Shown: positions 1 to 9,604 of the stretch, in pieces
Layout of the letters: every line of letters starts with the position of its first letter
Position numbering within the stretch: the first letter of the stretch is position 1
Assembly: GCF_000284095.1 (NCBI RefSeq)
Contig: NC_017068.1
Span: 744,001-808,000, forward strand
DNA: 64,000 nucleotides
Reading direction: 5' to 3'
Origin: Selenomonas ruminantium subsp. lactilytica TAM6421
GTDB taxonomy: Bacteria > Bacillota > Negativicutes > Selenomonadales > Selenomonadaceae
Program-made: the position numbers and the translations under genes
The notes under the pieces: model-generated
Told to the model about the DNA's origin: nothing
Database searches by the model: none
Seen by the model: only the letters and a program-made list of their open reading frames with translations

Positions 1-286
1 CACAGATGGTGACAAAGGTTGCCAGCAGCATAAAGGGCAGCTGGTTTAGGATGGCCTGTCCTGTTTCCAGCGTAAAGGGGCGGCCCATGGAATAGCCCAG
101 TGGAATCAGGGCGATATTGCGGAGCCAAAGGGGCCAGCGCAGCTTTCGCTTCAATGCCATCGCCGTAAGGGAAACGGCGATGATGGGCCCTAACGTCCAG
201 GGTAAGGGAGCATTTATCTGCTCCAGCAGAAAACCGCCACAAGTGGCAATTATGATGGTGAGAAGAAAATCCTGCAAGTCATACAC
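1..286 (-). CDS. AbrB-family membrane protein, N-terminal part, cut by the window edge
   Basis: The minus frame is open from a GTG at 286 to the window edge, about 95 codons. It encodes hydrophobic helices with the phrase PLPWTLGPIIAV and, later, LRNIALIPLGYSMG. This repeated pattern of helix, P-W-x-L-G-P and G-x-x-x-G is typical of the AbrB duplication family (COG3180), integral membrane proteins sometimes annotated as ammonia monooxygenase-like or as putative transporters; their substrate is not established. An in-frame stop lies just upstream of the GTG, so the start is near here, but the ribosome binding site is weak and TTG at 277 is an alternative. The gene is divergent from htpG. Family assignment is moderate because only the first third is visible. 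Confidence 0.6.
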   Translation of the reverse strand, partial: MYDLQDFLLTIIIATCGGFLLEQINAPLPWTLGPIIAVSLTAMALKRKLRWPLWLRNIALIPLGYSMGRPFTLETGQAILNQLPFMLLATFVTIC

Positions 287-363
287 GTCTTTCTATATAA
301 ACAAAACTAATACGTATTTGATTTTATCATTAGCATGATGGGGAAGCAATGGCAATTTTATCT

Positions 364-392
364 TTGACTTTTTGTTGTTTATGGGGTATACT
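364..392 (+). promoter_or_regulatory. Sigma-A promoter of htpG
   Basis: The -35 hexamer TTGACT (364-369) and -10 hexamer TATACT (387-392) are separated by exactly 17 bases. The expected transcription start near 399 lies just before the CIRCE operator, so a bound repressor would block early elongation. Confidence 0.85.
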
Positions 393-404
393 AAGCATTG
401 TACG

Positions 405-431
405 TTAGCACTCATTTGAAATGAGTGCTAA
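405..431. promoter_or_regulatory. CIRCE operator (HrcA binding site)
   Basis: TTAGCACTC (405-413), a 9-base spacer and GAGTGCTAA (423-431) match the CIRCE consensus perfectly. CIRCE is the known site of the heat-shock repressor HrcA, usually found before groESL and dnaK. Here it sits between the htpG promoter and its start codon, so htpG is very probably an HrcA-controlled gene. hrcA itself is not in the window. Confidence 0.95.
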
Positions 432-475
432 TCCTTACGTAAGCAAATAATTTTTATAAAGAGAGGCAATGACAA

Positions 476-2440
476 ATGGCTAAAGAAACCCATGAATTTC
501 AAGCGGAAACAAAACAGCTTTTGGATTTGATGATTCATTCCATCTATACCAACCACGAGATTTTCCTGCGGGAGCTTATCTCCAACGCGTCAGACGCCAT
601 TGATAAGGTACACTTTGCAAGCCTGACCAACCGCGATATCCTCGAAGGGGATGACAGCTACGAGATCTTCCTCGAGCCGGACAAGGAAAACCATACCCTG
701 ACCATCCGCGATAACGGTATCGGCATGAGCCGTCAGGAAGTCATCGAAAATATCGGTACCATCGCCAAATCCGGCACCAAGGCCTTTATGGAACAGCTCA
801 AGAAGGCCAAGGAAGCCAGTGAAGGCGGCGAGGGCAATACGGACAAGGAACTCATCGGCCAGTTTGGTGTCGGCTTCTATTCTGCCTTCATGGTGGCAGA
901 AAAGGTGGTGATTGAAACCCGCAAGGCCGGCGAAACAGAAGGCACCCGTTGGGAATCCACAGGCGATGGTTCCTATAGCATCGAAGAATGCGATAAGGAA
1001 AAACGCGGCACTAGCATCACCATCACCTTGGGCAAGGAATTCTTCGGTGACGATGCTGAATCCGACTTCACGGAAAACTATACGCTGGAACGCCTGGTCA
1101 AGAAGTACAGCGACTATGTGCGTTACCCCATCAAGATGAACTTCGAGCATGAGGAAACACCGAAGGACGATGAGGGCAAGGAAATCGAAGGCGCTGAGAA
1201 GATCAAGACCATCGAATGCCGCACCCTGAACTCCATGCAGCCTCTTTGGACGAAGAATAAGTCTGATATCACGGAAGAAGAGTATAACGAATTCTTCAAG
1301 AATCAGTTCCACGAATGGGAAAAGCCCATGGAAGTGTTCCATACCAAGGCAGAAGGCTCCGTAGAATATACGGCTTTGTTGGCCATTCCGTCCCGTGCGC
1401 CGTTCAACCTCTATCATACGGACTATGAACCGGGCGTGCAGCTCTATTCCCGTCATGTGTTCATCATGGACAAGTGCAAGGATCTGCTGCCGGATTACCT
1501 GCGCTTCATGAAGGGCCTTGTGGATTCCCCGGATCTTTCCCTGAATATTTCCCGTGAACTCCTGCAGCAGAGCCGCGAACTCAAGGTTATCGGCAAGGCG
1601 CTGGAGAAGAACATCCTGAAATCCCTGGCCCGCAAGCTCAAGAACAAGCGTGAGGACTATGAGAAGTTCTGGAACGAATTCGGCAAGTCCCTGAAAATCG
1701 GTGTTTATAACAGCATGTATGCTGGCAGCGATACCATCGACAAGCTCAAAGACCTGCTGCTCTTTATGAGCTCCAAGGAAGGCAAACTGGTTACGCTCAA
1801 GGAATATGTGGAGCGTATGCCGGAAAGCCAGAAGAAGATTTACTATGCAACGGCTAAGGACAAGGAAACCATCGAGCATCTGCCCCAGATGGAAACCCTG
1901 CGCGACAAGGGCCTTGAAGTGCTCTATCTGCTCGATCCGGTAGATGAGTTCTGCATCGAAACCCTGCGGGAATACGAGGGCAAGAGCTTCCATTCCATCA
2001 GCCGTGGCGATCTCGATCTCGACGATGCTGAAAGTCAGGAAGTCAAGAAGGAAACGGAAGACATCCAGAAGAAGAATGATGATCTCTTAAAGGACATCAA
2101 GGAAGCTCTGGGCGATAAGGTCGCAGATGTTAAGGTTTCTGCCCGCCTGAAATCCAGTGCCGTCTGCCTCGTGGCCGACGAAGCCGGCCCGTCCCTGTCC
2201 ATGGAACAGACCTTTGCGGAAATGAACAACCCCATGTTCAAGGCTCAGCGTATTCTGGAAATCAACCCGCATCATGAGCTCTTCACGAGACTGCAGGGCC
2301 TCCATGAAGCTGGTAAGGACAGCGCCGACTTCAAGGATTACTGCGATCTGCTCTATACGCAGGCACTCCTGATTGAAGGCATCCTGCCGGAAAATCCGGT
2401 GGACTTCGCCAACAAGGTAGCCAAACTCATGGCAAAATAA
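476..2440 (+). CDS. htpG: Chaperone HtpG (Hsp90 family)
   Basis: 654 residues, slightly longer than E. coli HtpG (624). It is a cytosolic ATP-dependent dimeric chaperone of the GHKL ATPase superfamily. The N-terminal nucleotide domain shows ELISNASDAIDK with the catalytic Glu33 and Mg-binding Asn37, DNGIGM near residue 80 and GQFGVGFYSAF near 130. The middle domain carries the Hsp90 stretch SPDLSLNISRELLQQ with its catalytic-loop arginine. The C-terminal dimerisation domain ends without the eukaryotic MEEVD. An acidic, lysine-rich insert around residues 225-240 makes it a little long. The ATG at 476 follows GAGAGGCAATGACAA. It is transcribed alone, from a CIRCE-controlled promoter, with no terminator before the tRNA that follows. 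Confidence 0.97.
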   Translation: MAKETHEFQAETKQLLDLMIHSIYTNHEIFLRELISNASDAIDKVHFASLTNRDILEGDDSYEIFLEPDKENHTLTIRDNGIGMSRQEVIENIGTIAKSGTKAFMEQLKKAKEASEGGEGNTDKELIGQFGVGFYSAFMVAEKVVIETRKAGETEGTRWESTGDGSYSIEECDKEKRGTSITITLGKEFFGDDAESDFTENYTLERLVKKYSDYVRYPIKMNFEHEETPKDDEGKEIEGAEKIKTIECRTLNSMQPLWTKNKSDITEEEYNEFFKNQFHEWEKPMEVFHTKAEGSVEYTALLAIPSRAPFNLYHTDYEPGVQLYSRHVFIMDKCKDLLPDYLRFMKGLVDSPDLSLNISRELLQQSRELKVIGKALEKNILKSLARKLKNKREDYEKFWNEFGKSLKIGVYNSMYAGSDTIDKLKDLLLFMSSKEGKLVTLKEYVERMPESQKKIYYATAKDKETIEHLPQMETLRDKGLEVLYLLDPVDEFCIETLREYEGKSFHSISRGDLDLDDAESQEVKKETEDIQKKNDDLLKDIKEALGDKVADVKVSARLKSSAVCLVADEAGPSLSMEQTFAEMNNPMFKAQRILEINPHHELFTRLQGLHEAGKDSADFKDYCDLLYTQALLIEGILPENPVDFANKVAKLMAK

Positions 2441-2450
2441 GCAGGGAAAT

Positions 2451-2479
2451 TTGACAGAGGCCTGTTCCTGTGTTAAAAT
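2451..2479 (+). promoter_or_regulatory. Promoter of tRNA-Leu
   Basis: A perfect TTGACA (2451-2456) and TAAAAT (2474-2479) are separated by 17 bases. The start would fall about 5-8 bases before the mature tRNA end at 2493. It begins only 10 bases after the htpG stop codon. Confidence 0.8.
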
Positions 2480-2492
2480 ATTTCTTGTTTTT

Positions 2493-2577
2493 GCGGATGT
2501 GGCGGAACTGGCAGACGCGCTGGATTTAGGATCCAGTGCCGCAAGGCGTATGGGTTCGACCCCCTTCATCCGCACCA
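2493..2577 (+). tRNA. tRNA-Leu (anticodon UAG)
   Basis: 85 bases with an encoded CCA end. The acceptor arm GCGGATG pairs with CATCCGC. The anticodon stem CTGGA/TCCAG encloses loop TTTAGGA, with anticodon TAG at 2527-2529, reading CUN leucine codons. A long variable arm (GTGCCGCAAGGCGTAT region) marks a class II tRNA, as expected for leucine, and the T arm carries GGTTCGACCCC. It has its own promoter and terminator. Confidence 0.97.
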
Positions 2578-2588
2578 TATGAATGATA

Positions 2589-2619
2589 AGCGATAGCTGT
2601 TATGGCTATCGCTTTTTTT
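2589..2619 (+). terminator. Rho-independent terminator after tRNA-Leu
   Basis: AGCGATAGC (2589-2597) pairs with GCTATCGCT (2605-2613) around a 7-base loop and is followed by a run of T. It ends the tRNA transcript and any htpG read-through. Confidence 0.9.
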
Positions 2620-2638
2620 GATGAAATTTTATCGCATA

Positions 2639-2667
2639 TTGACTTATTGTCTCCTATCGGTTACAAT
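2639..2667 (+). promoter_or_regulatory. Promoter of the glmS ribozyme transcript
   Basis: TTGACT (2639-2644) and TACAAT (2662-2667) have a 17-base spacer. The transcript would start near 2674, giving a leader of about 90 bases before the ribozyme cleavage site. Confidence 0.8.
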
Positions 2668-2754
2668 ATACAAGTGCTTTGCTTAGGGAAAGCATGAGAA
2701 AAGAGAAGAAATCCAGAGAAAGTAATCCTGTTGTTCTGGTGTACGAAAAGGACG

Positions 2755-2930
2755 TAAGTTCTAGCGCAAGTTCCTGGAAGCGGAACGCAAAAGCTTTCAG
2801 GAAGACGAGGAGAAGGTTGTCGAAACGTCAGCGGATGCCTTCCGGCCGGCTCGGTCGATAGAATGCAGCGAAAGCCCCATCGTGAGGTGGGAGACAAGCT
2901 GCGGGAGAGCACGACAGGATAGTACAACAA
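2755..2930 (+). promoter_or_regulatory. glmS ribozyme (glucosamine-6-phosphate riboswitch)
   Basis: The region upstream of glmS has the conserved glmS ribozyme core. AGCGC at 2763-2767 gives the predicted cleavage between A2763 and G2764. GACGAGGAGAAGGTTGTCGA (about 2804-2823) and CAGCGGATGCCTTCCGGC (about 2829-2846) match the catalytic-core segments known from Bacillus. A P4-like hairpin CCCATC-GTGA-GGTGGG follows near 2876-2891. In the known family the RNA cleaves itself when glucosamine-6-phosphate binds, and the cleaved mRNA is then degraded, which shuts down GlmS. The end is approximate; the glmS ribosome binding site lies just downstream at about 2936-2942. Confidence 0.93.
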
Positions 2931-2949
2931 TTTCATAGGAGGTACTATT

Positions 2950-4779
2950 ATGTGTGGTATCGTAGGTTATGTCGGTGACAAAGAGGCAGCAGGCTTCCTG
3001 CTGGAAGGTCTGGCCAAGCTGGAGTATCGTGGTTACGACTCTGCTGGTATTGCTGTCTTTGACGGAGAGAAGATCGGCGTGGAGAAGAGTGTAGGCCGTC
3101 TGGCCGCTCTGCGTGACAAGCTGAAAGGTCACGAGCTCAAGGGCACCATGGGTATCGGTCATACCCGCTGGGCAACCCATGGCCGTCCGTCCGACAAGAA
3201 CTCCCATCCCCATACGGATTGCTCCGGGGATTTCGTGGTGGTTCACAACGGCATCATCGAAAACTACCTGTCCCTGAAGGAAGACCTGATCGAGAAAGGT
3301 CATAACTTCAAATCTGAGACGGATACGGAAGTAGTGGCTCATCTGCTGGAAGAAGTCTACAATGGTGACTTTGTGGCTTCTGTACGGGAGGTATTGCGCC
3401 GGATTGAAGGCTCTTACTCCCTGGTGTTCATGAGCAGCAAGCATCCGGGCACGCTGATTGCCACCAAGCAGGACAACCCGCTGGTCATCGGCGTGGGCGA
3501 GGGCGAGAACTTCATCGCTTCCGATATCCCTGCCATCATCCAGCGTACCCGCCGCACTTACATCCTGAACGATGGCGAACTGGCTGTTCTGACCAAGGAC
3601 AGCATCAAGATCTCCAACCGTCAGGGTGAGCCTGTGACCAAGAAGATCTTCGAGGTCAACTGGAATGCGGAAGCTGCCGAGAAGGGCGGCTACGAGCATT
3701 TCATGCTCAAGGAAATCCATGAACAGCCGAAGGCTGTCCGTGACACCATGAGCCAGCGCATCTCCAAGGACGGCAAGACTATCGTCATGGATGAGCTGAA
3801 ATGGGATGCAGACTATCTCAATTCCTTCAACAAGATTTATATCGTGGCCTGCGGCACGGCTTATCATGCCGGCATGGTGGGTAAATATTATATCGAGAAA
3901 CTGGCCCGTACGGTGGTGGAAGTGGATGTTGCTTCCGAGTTCCGTTATCGTGAACCCATCGTGGATGAGAACACGCTGTTCATCGCGGTTTCCCAGTCCG
4001 GTGAGACCAGTGATACGCTGGCAGCCATGAAGGAGTCCAAGCGTCTTGGCGCCAAGACGCTTGCCATCACCAATGTGGTTGGCTCTTCCATCGCCCGTGA
4101 GGCAGATCAGGTGCTTTACACCTGGGCTGGCCCGGAAATCGCCGTGGCTTCCACGAAGGCTTACACGACGCAGATCGTATTGTTCTTCATGCTGGCCCTC
4201 TACATGGCTGAGATCAAGAAGACGGTGGCTGCTGAACGCGTAGCTGAACTCATTGGCCAGCTCCAGAAGATTCCGGCACAGATCAGCGAAACGCTGTCTG
4301 ATGTGGAACCCTTGAAGACCTTTGCGAAGCGCTATGGCTTCAATGATGATGTGTTCTACATTGGCCGTGGCCTGGACTACCATGTAGCGCTGGAAGGTTC
4401 CCTGAAGCTCAAGGAAATCTCCTATATCCATGCTGAGGCTTATGCTGCCGGCGAGCTCAAGCATGGGACGCTGGCTCTGATTGTGGAAGGCGTGCCTGTT
4501 ATCGCGCTGGCTACCCAGAAGAGTGTCTATGAAAAGACGCTTTCCAACATCAAGGAAGTCAAAGCCCGTGATGCTGTGGTTATCGGTATCGCTACCGAAG
4601 GCGATGAGGAACTGGAGAAATATGTGGATCATGTGATGAAGGTTCCGGAGACGGATGAACTGGTCATCCCGATCCTGACGGTTGTTCCGCTGCAGCTTCT
4701 GGCATATTATGCCGCCATCACCCGTGGCTGCGATGTGGATAAGCCGCGTAACCTGGCTAAATCTGTTACCGTCGAGTAA
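2950..4779 (+). CDS. glmS: Glutamine--fructose-6-phosphate aminotransferase (isomerising)
   Basis: 609 residues, the usual length. It converts fructose-6-phosphate and glutamine to glucosamine-6-phosphate, the first step to UDP-GlcNAc for peptidoglycan and LPS. The N-terminal glutaminase domain (to about 220) starts MCGIVGYVGD, with nucleophile Cys2 and the HTRWATHG stretch. Two SIS sugar-isomerase domains follow, with CGTAYHA near 300 and SQSGETSDT near 350. The C-terminus KPRNLAKSVTVE is the conserved tail that closes the active site. The ATG at 2950 follows ATAGGAGGTACTATT. It is a single-gene unit governed by the upstream ribozyme. Confidence 0.98.
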   Translation: MCGIVGYVGDKEAAGFLLEGLAKLEYRGYDSAGIAVFDGEKIGVEKSVGRLAALRDKLKGHELKGTMGIGHTRWATHGRPSDKNSHPHTDCSGDFVVVHNGIIENYLSLKEDLIEKGHNFKSETDTEVVAHLLEEVYNGDFVASVREVLRRIEGSYSLVFMSSKHPGTLIATKQDNPLVIGVGEGENFIASDIPAIIQRTRRTYILNDGELAVLTKDSIKISNRQGEPVTKKIFEVNWNAEAAEKGGYEHFMLKEIHEQPKAVRDTMSQRISKDGKTIVMDELKWDADYLNSFNKIYIVACGTAYHAGMVGKYYIEKLARTVVEVDVASEFRYREPIVDENTLFIAVSQSGETSDTLAAMKESKRLGAKTLAITNVVGSSIAREADQVLYTWAGPEIAVASTKAYTTQIVLFFMLALYMAEIKKTVAAERVAELIGQLQKIPAQISETLSDVEPLKTFAKRYGFNDDVFYIGRGLDYHVALEGSLKLKEISYIHAEAYAAGELKHGTLALIVEGVPVIALATQKSVYEKTLSNIKEVKARDAVVIGIATEGDEELEKYVDHVMKVPETDELVIPILTVVPLQLLAYYAAITRGCDVDKPRNLAKSVTVE

Positions 4780-4796
4780 TAATGGAATATTGAACG

Positions 4797-4833
4797 AAGA
4801 TGTCGCAGTTTGTCGTACTGCGGCATCTTTTTT
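4797..4833 (+). terminator. Rho-independent terminator of glmS
   Basis: AGATGTCGCAG pairs with CTGCGGCATCT (one G-T pair) around a 9-base loop and is followed by six T. It separates glmS from the ribosomal super-cluster. Confidence 0.92.
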
Positions 4834-4929
4834 ATACATATTTTTTATGGTTTGAATGGCATTTTAGAAAAAAAATCTATTTATGATACGCTAGGCAACG
4901 TGTACACGAAAAACTTTGTAAAATAAGTG

Positions 4930-4958
4930 TTGACAGGGGTTTTGGGGGGTGCTAATAT
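4930..4958 (+). promoter_or_regulatory. Promoter of the str (rpsL) operon
   Basis: TTGACA (4930-4935) and TAATAT (4953-4958) with a 17-base spacer. This is the only strong promoter seen before the 19-kb ribosomal cluster, so it probably drives at least ybxF to tuf. Confidence 0.8.
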
Positions 4959-5011
4959 ATAGAAGTGCCTGATGCGAGCGCATGATTTAGTGATACAGGG
5001 GAGTGAAAACA

Positions 5012-5260
5012 ATGACACTGGAAGCACTGAAAAATGCCAATCGGGTGATTGGTATCAAGCAGGTTGCCAAGGCAGTGAAGCGAGGAAATGCCAAAGAGGT
5101 TTTCATCGCGAAAGATGCTGAGGCAAGGGTAACGGAACCGCTGATGGCCCTCTGTGAAGAACAGCAGGTGCCAGTGAGTCAGGAATCCACGATGCAGGAG
5201 CTGGGGACAGCTTGTGGCATTGAGGTGGGTGCGGCGGCAGCGGCAGTTATCGGTCAGTAA
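5012..5260 (+). CDS. rplGB: L7Ae-family ribosome-associated protein (YbxF type)
   Basis: 82 residues. It matches the small L7Ae/L30e/S12e/Gadd45 family protein YbxF, a kink-turn RNA binder known on Bacillus ribosomes. Family marks are VIGIKQVAKAVKRG near the start, VFIAKDA in the middle and the C-terminal ACGIEVGAAAAAVI. The ATG at 5012 is preferred over a GTG at 5003 because GGGGAG at 4998-5003 sits correctly before it. In Bacillus this gene lies between rpoC and rpsL; here glmS replaces rpoC as the upstream neighbour. Confidence 0.88.
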   Translation: MTLEALKNANRVIGIKQVAKAVKRGNAKEVFIAKDAEARVTEPLMALCEEQQVPVSQESTMQELGTACGIEVGAAAAAVIGQ

Positions 5261-5272
5261 GTCTATTTGTTA

Positions 5273-5301
5273 AAAACCTTGAAGCTTTGCTTTGAGGTTT
5301 T
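5273..5301 (+). terminator. Weak terminator or attenuator hairpin before rpsL
   Basis: AAAACCT-TG-AAGC pairs with GCTT-TG-AGGTTTT around a TTT loop, with a TG/TG internal mismatch and a short T-rich tail. It lies between ybxF and rpsL inside the operon, so partial termination or processing is more likely than a full stop. Confidence 0.5.
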
Positions 5302-5343
5302 AATAAATAATAAATTCTCAATATGAAGGAAGGAGGTGCATGT

Positions 5344-5721
5344 ATGCCTACTATCAACCAGTTAGTTCGTAAGAGCAGAAAGAGCATGCAGGAAAAGTCC
5401 AAAGCACCAGCACTTAAGAATTGCCCGCAGAAACGCGGCGTTTGCACTCGTGTTTACACGTCTACGCCGAAAAAGCCGAACTCGGCACTGCGTAAGGTAG
5501 CTCGTGTTCGTCTGACGAATAGCATCGAAGTTACCGCATATATTCCGGGCATTGGTCATAATCTTCAGGAGCATAGTGTTGTTCTGATCCGCGGCGGTCG
5601 TGTAAAGGACCTGCCAGGTGTTCGTTACCACATCATCCGTGGTTCTCTCGATACTGCCGGCGTGCAGGATCGTGCTCAGGGCCGCTCCAAGTATGGTGCG
5701 AAACGCGCAAAGAAAAAATAA
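5344..5721 (+). CDS. rpsL: 30S ribosomal protein S12
   Basis: 125 residues. S12 sits at the 30S decoding centre. The stretch [17 protein letters not shown] and the later [15 protein letters not shown] carry the conserved lysines where streptomycin-resistance changes are known in other bacteria; both are wild-type here. The ATG at 5344 follows GAAGGAGGTGCATGT and is preferred over an in-frame ATG at 5323 that would add seven residues ahead of MPTINQLVR. First classic gene of the str operon. Confidence 0.97.
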   Translation: MPTINQLVRKSRKSMQEKSKAPALKNCPQKRGVCTRVYTSTPKKPNSALRKVARVRLTNSIEVTAYIPGIGHNLQEHSVVLIRGGRVKDLPGVRYHIIRGSLDTAGVQDRAQGRSKYGAKRAKKK

Positions 5722-5750
5722 TACAGCTTCGCAAATGAAGACTATGATAA

Positions 5751-6233
<483 letters not shown>

Positions 6234-6267
6234 TCTTTTCTCTGATTTATAAGGAGCGATATTAAAA

Positions 6268-8346
6268 GTGGCAAGAGAGTATTCCCTTGAAAAAACTCGT
6301 AATATCGGTATCATGGCACACATCGATGCCGGTAAGACGACTACTACTGAGCGTATCCTCTTCTACACCGGTGTAAATCACAAGATCGGTGAAGTTCACG
6401 ACGGTGCTGCTACCATGGACTGGATGGTTCAGGAGCAGGAACGCGGCATCACGATTACGTCTGCTGCTACCACCTGTCATTGGAAAGACCATCGTATCAA
6501 CATCATTGATACTCCGGGTCACGTGGACTTTACGGTAGAAGTTGAACGTTCCCTGCGCGTACTCGATGGTACCGTAGCAGTCCTGACTGCTCGCGGTGGC
6601 GTTGAGCCTCAGACTGAAACCGTATGGCGTCAGGCTGAGCGTTACAATGTTCCTCGTATGGCTTATGTCAACAAGATGGACATCACGGGCGCAGATTTCT
6701 ACAATGTTATCAACATGATGCATGAACGTCTCCAGGCCAACGCTGTAGCTATCCAGCTGCCAATCGGTGCTGAAGACACCTTCCAGGGCATCATCGACCT
6801 CGTCAAGAACGAAGCCATCGTTTATGAAGACGACCTCGGCAAAGTTGCTGACGAAGTTGCTATTCCTGATGACATGAAGGAAAAAGCTGAAGAGTATCGC
6901 GAAAAGCTGCTCGAAGCTCTCTCCGAACTCGATGACGAGTTCATGGAAAAATACCTCGGTGGCGAAGAAATCTCTGAAGAAGAGATCAAGAAAGTCATTC
7001 GTAAGGGCACCGTTGAGTGCAAGCTCGTGCCGGTAACCTGCGGTACTTCCTATCGCAACAAGGGCGTTCAGCCCCTGCTCGATGCCATCGTTGATTATAT
7101 GCCGGCTCCGGTAGATATTCCGCCTATCAAGGGTATCAACCCGGATTCCGGTGAAGAAGACCATCGTCCTTCCAGCGACAGTGAGCCGTTCTCTGCTCTG
7201 GCCTTCAAGATCATGACCGACCCCTATGTTGGTAAGCTGGCATTCTTCCGCGTTTACTCCGGTGTGCTCGATGCTGGTTCCTACGTGTTCAACTCCACGA
7301 AGGGCAAGAAAGAGCGTATCGGCCGTATCCTGCAGATGCACGCTAACAACCGTAAGGAAATCGAAAAGGTTTACAGCGGTGACATCGCTGCTGCTGTTGG
7401 TCTCAAAGACACCACGACTGGTGACACGCTGTGCGACGAAGCACATCCCATCATCCTCGAATCCATGGAATTCCCGGATCCCGTTATCTCCGTTGCTGTT
7501 GAACCGGCTACGAAGAACGACCAGGAAAAGATGGGCGTAGCTCTCCAGAAACTGGCTGAAGAAGATCCGACTTTCCGTGTGCGTACCGATCAGGAAACTG
7601 GTCAGTGCATCATCTCCGGCATGGGTGAGCTTCACCTCCAGATCATCGTTGACCGTATGCTCCGCGAATTCAAAGTGGACTGCAAGGTTGGCGAACCGCA
7701 GGTTGCTTATCGTGAAACGATTCGCAAGACTGTTAAATCCGAAGGTAAGTTCGTTCGTCAGTCCGGTGGTCACGGTCAGTATGGTCATTGCTGGCTCGAA
7801 CTCATTCCGCAGGAACCGGGTGAAGGCTTCAGCTTTGAAAATAAAGTTGTCGGTGGTGCAATTCCGAAGGAATTCATCAACCCGATCGAAGCCGGCGTTA
7901 AGCAGGCTATGGAAACTGGTGTTGTTGCCGGTTATCCGATGGTGGACATCAAAGCTATCGTTTACGATGGTTCGTTCCACGAAGTTGACTCCTCTGAAGC
8001 AGCGTTCAAGGTTGCCGGTTCCATGGCATTCAAGAGCGGTGCAGAGAAAGCCAACCCGGTTCTCCTTGAACCGTACGTAAAAGTCGAAGTCACCGTTCCG
8101 GAAGAATACATGGGCGATGTCATCGGCGACCTGAACTCCCGTCGCGGCCGTATCGATGGTATGGAAGCACGCAACGGTGCTCAGGTAATCAACGGGTTCG
8201 TGCCCCTTTCCGAAATGTTCGGTTATTCCACGGACCTTCGTTCCAAGACTCAGGGCCGAGGGAACTACAGCATGGAAGTAGCTTACTATGATGAAGTTCC
8301 TAAAAATATAGCCGAAAAGGTTATTGCTAAAAACAAAGGCGAATAA
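6268..8346 (+). CDS. fusA: Translation elongation factor G
   Basis: 692 residues with a GTG start after AAGGAGCGAT. This GTPase drives ribosomal translocation and, with RRF, subunit recycling. The G domain shows [14 protein letters not shown] (P loop), the switch [16 protein letters not shown] and NKMD. Domains II-V follow, with [10 protein letters not shown] and GYPMVDIKA in domain IV. No sign of a second EF-G type or of resistance changes was examined. Third gene of the str operon. Confidence 0.98.
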   Translation: MAREYSLEKTRNIGIMAHIDAGKTTTTERILFYTGVNHKIGEVHDGAATMDWMVQEQERGITITSAATTCHWKDHRINIIDTPGHVDFTVEVERSLRVLDGTVAVLTARGGVEPQTETVWRQAERYNVPRMAYVNKMDITGADFYNVINMMHERLQANAVAIQLPIGAEDTFQGIIDLVKNEAIVYEDDLGKVADEVAIPDDMKEKAEEYREKLLEALSELDDEFMEKYLGGEEISEEEIKKVIRKGTVECKLVPVTCGTSYRNKGVQPLLDAIVDYMPAPVDIPPIKGINPDSGEEDHRPSSDSEPFSALAFKIMTDPYVGKLAFFRVYSGVLDAGSYVFNSTKGKKERIGRILQMHANNRKEIEKVYSGDIAAAVGLKDTTTGDTLCDEAHPIILESMEFPDPVISVAVEPATKNDQEKMGVALQKLAEEDPTFRVRTDQETGQCIISGMGELHLQIIVDRMLREFKVDCKVGEPQVAYRETIRKTVKSEGKFVRQSGGHGQYGHCWLELIPQEPGEGFSFENKVVGGAIPKEFINPIEAGVKQAMETGVVAGYPMVDIKAIVYDGSFHEVDSSEAAFKVAGSMAFKSGAEKANPVLLEPYVKVEVTVPEEYMGDVIGDLNSRRGRIDGMEARNGAQVINGFVPLSEMFGYSTDLRSKTQGRGNYSMEVAYYDEVPKNIAEKVIAKNKGE

Positions 8347-8363
8347 GGGAGGAAAAAACACAA

Positions 8364-9551
8364 ATGGCTAAAGAAAAGTTTGAGAGAACTAAACCGCATG
8401 TTAACATCGGCACCATTGGTCACGTTGACCATGGCAAGACGACGCTGACGGCTGCAATCACGAAGTGCCTGGCTGAAAAAGGCATGGCAAAATTCGAAGA
8501 TTACGCTGATATCGATAAGGCTCCGGAAGAGCGTGAACGCGGTATCACCATCAACACGGCACACGTTGAGTATGAGACGGAAAAACGTCATTATGCACAC
8601 GTTGACTGCCCGGGCCACGCTGACTATGTAAAGAACATGATCACTGGTGCTGCTCAGATGGATGGTGCTATCCTGGTAGTTTCCGCTGCTGATGGCCCGA
8701 TGCCGCAGACTCGTGAGCACATCCTGCTCGCTCGTCAGGTAGGCGTTCCTGCAATCGTTGTTTTCCTGAACAAGGTTGACCAGGTTGACGATCCTGAACT
8801 GCTCGAACTGGTTGAAATGGAAGTTCGCGAGCTGCTCTCCAGCTACGAATTCCCTGGCGATGACATCCCTGTTATTGCTGGTTCCGCTCTGAAGGCTCTG
8901 GAAGGCGATGCTGACATGCAGGCTAAGATCTATGAGCTGATGGATGCTGTTGACGAATACATCCCGACTCCGACCCGTGATACGGATAAGCCGTTCCTGA
9001 TGCCGGTTGAGGACGTGTTCACGATCACTGGTCGTGGTACTGTTGCTACGGGCCGTGTAGAACGTGGCGAACTGAAGCTGAACGACACGGTTGAAATCGT
9101 TGGTCTCCAGGATGAACCGAAATCCACGGTTGTAACTGGTATCGAAATGTTCCGTAAGATGCTCGACAGCGCTGTTGCTGGCGATAACATCGGTGCTCTG
9201 CTCCGCGGTATCGACCGTAAGGAAATCGAACGCGGTCAGGTTCTGGCTAAGCCGGGTTCCATCAACCCGCACACGAAGTTCAAAGGTCAGGTTTACGTTC
9301 TGACTAAGGAAGAAGGCGGCCGTCATACTCCGTTCTTCACGAACTATCGTCCGCAGTTCTACTTCCGTACGACTGACGTTACGGGCGTAGTTACCCTGCC
9401 GGCTGGCACGGAAATGGTTATGCCTGGCGATAACATCGAGATGGATGTTGAACTCATCACTCCGATCGCTATCGAAAAAGGTCTGCGTTTCGCTATCCGC
9501 GAAGGTGGCCACACTGTTGGTGCAGGCCGCGTAACTGACGTAGAAGCCTAA
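8364..9551 (+). CDS. tuf: Translation elongation factor Tu
   Basis: 395 residues. This GTPase delivers aminoacyl-tRNA to the A site. The G domain has [10 protein letters not shown] (P loop), [13 protein letters not shown] (switch I), DCPGHADY and NKVDQVDD; domains II and III follow with [13 protein letters not shown] and FRTTDVTG. It starts 17 bases after fusA and is followed by a strong inverted repeat. A second tuf copy may exist elsewhere and cannot be judged here. Confidence 0.98.
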   Translation: MAKEKFERTKPHVNIGTIGHVDHGKTTLTAAITKCLAEKGMAKFEDYADIDKAPEERERGITINTAHVEYETEKRHYAHVDCPGHADYVKNMITGAAQMDGAILVVSAADGPMPQTREHILLARQVGVPAIVVFLNKVDQVDDPELLELVEMEVRELLSSYEFPGDDIPVIAGSALKALEGDADMQAKIYELMDAVDEYIPTPTRDTDKPFLMPVEDVFTITGRGTVATGRVERGELKLNDTVEIVGLQDEPKSTVVTGIEMFRKMLDSAVAGDNIGALLRGIDRKEIERGQVLAKPGSINPHTKFKGQVYVLTKEEGGRHTPFFTNYRPQFYFRTTDVTGVVTLPAGTEMVMPGDNIEMDVELITPIAIEKGLRFAIREGGHTVGAGRVTDVEA

Positions 9552-9572
9552 TTTACAGTTATTAAACCTATA

Positions 9573-9604
9573 AAATAAGAGCGGCGCTCGCGTCGCTCTT
9601 ATTT
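9573..9604 (+). terminator. Hairpin after tuf
   Basis: AAATAAGAGCG (9573-9583) pairs perfectly over 11 bases with CGCTCTTATTT (9594-9604). The T-rich 3' arm (TTATTT) is part of the stem, so it may terminate only partially and let transcription enter the S10 operon, for which no clear separate promoter was found. Confidence 0.7.

Noticed and set aside
590-1993. A 467-codon ORF on the minus strand inside htpG
   Set aside because: It mirrors the codon bias of htpG, has no ribosome binding site or family match and lies wholly inside a certain gene.
2797-4839. A 680-codon minus ORF opposite glmS and its ribozyme
   Set aside because: It covers a certain gene and a ribozyme in antisense; composition explains it.
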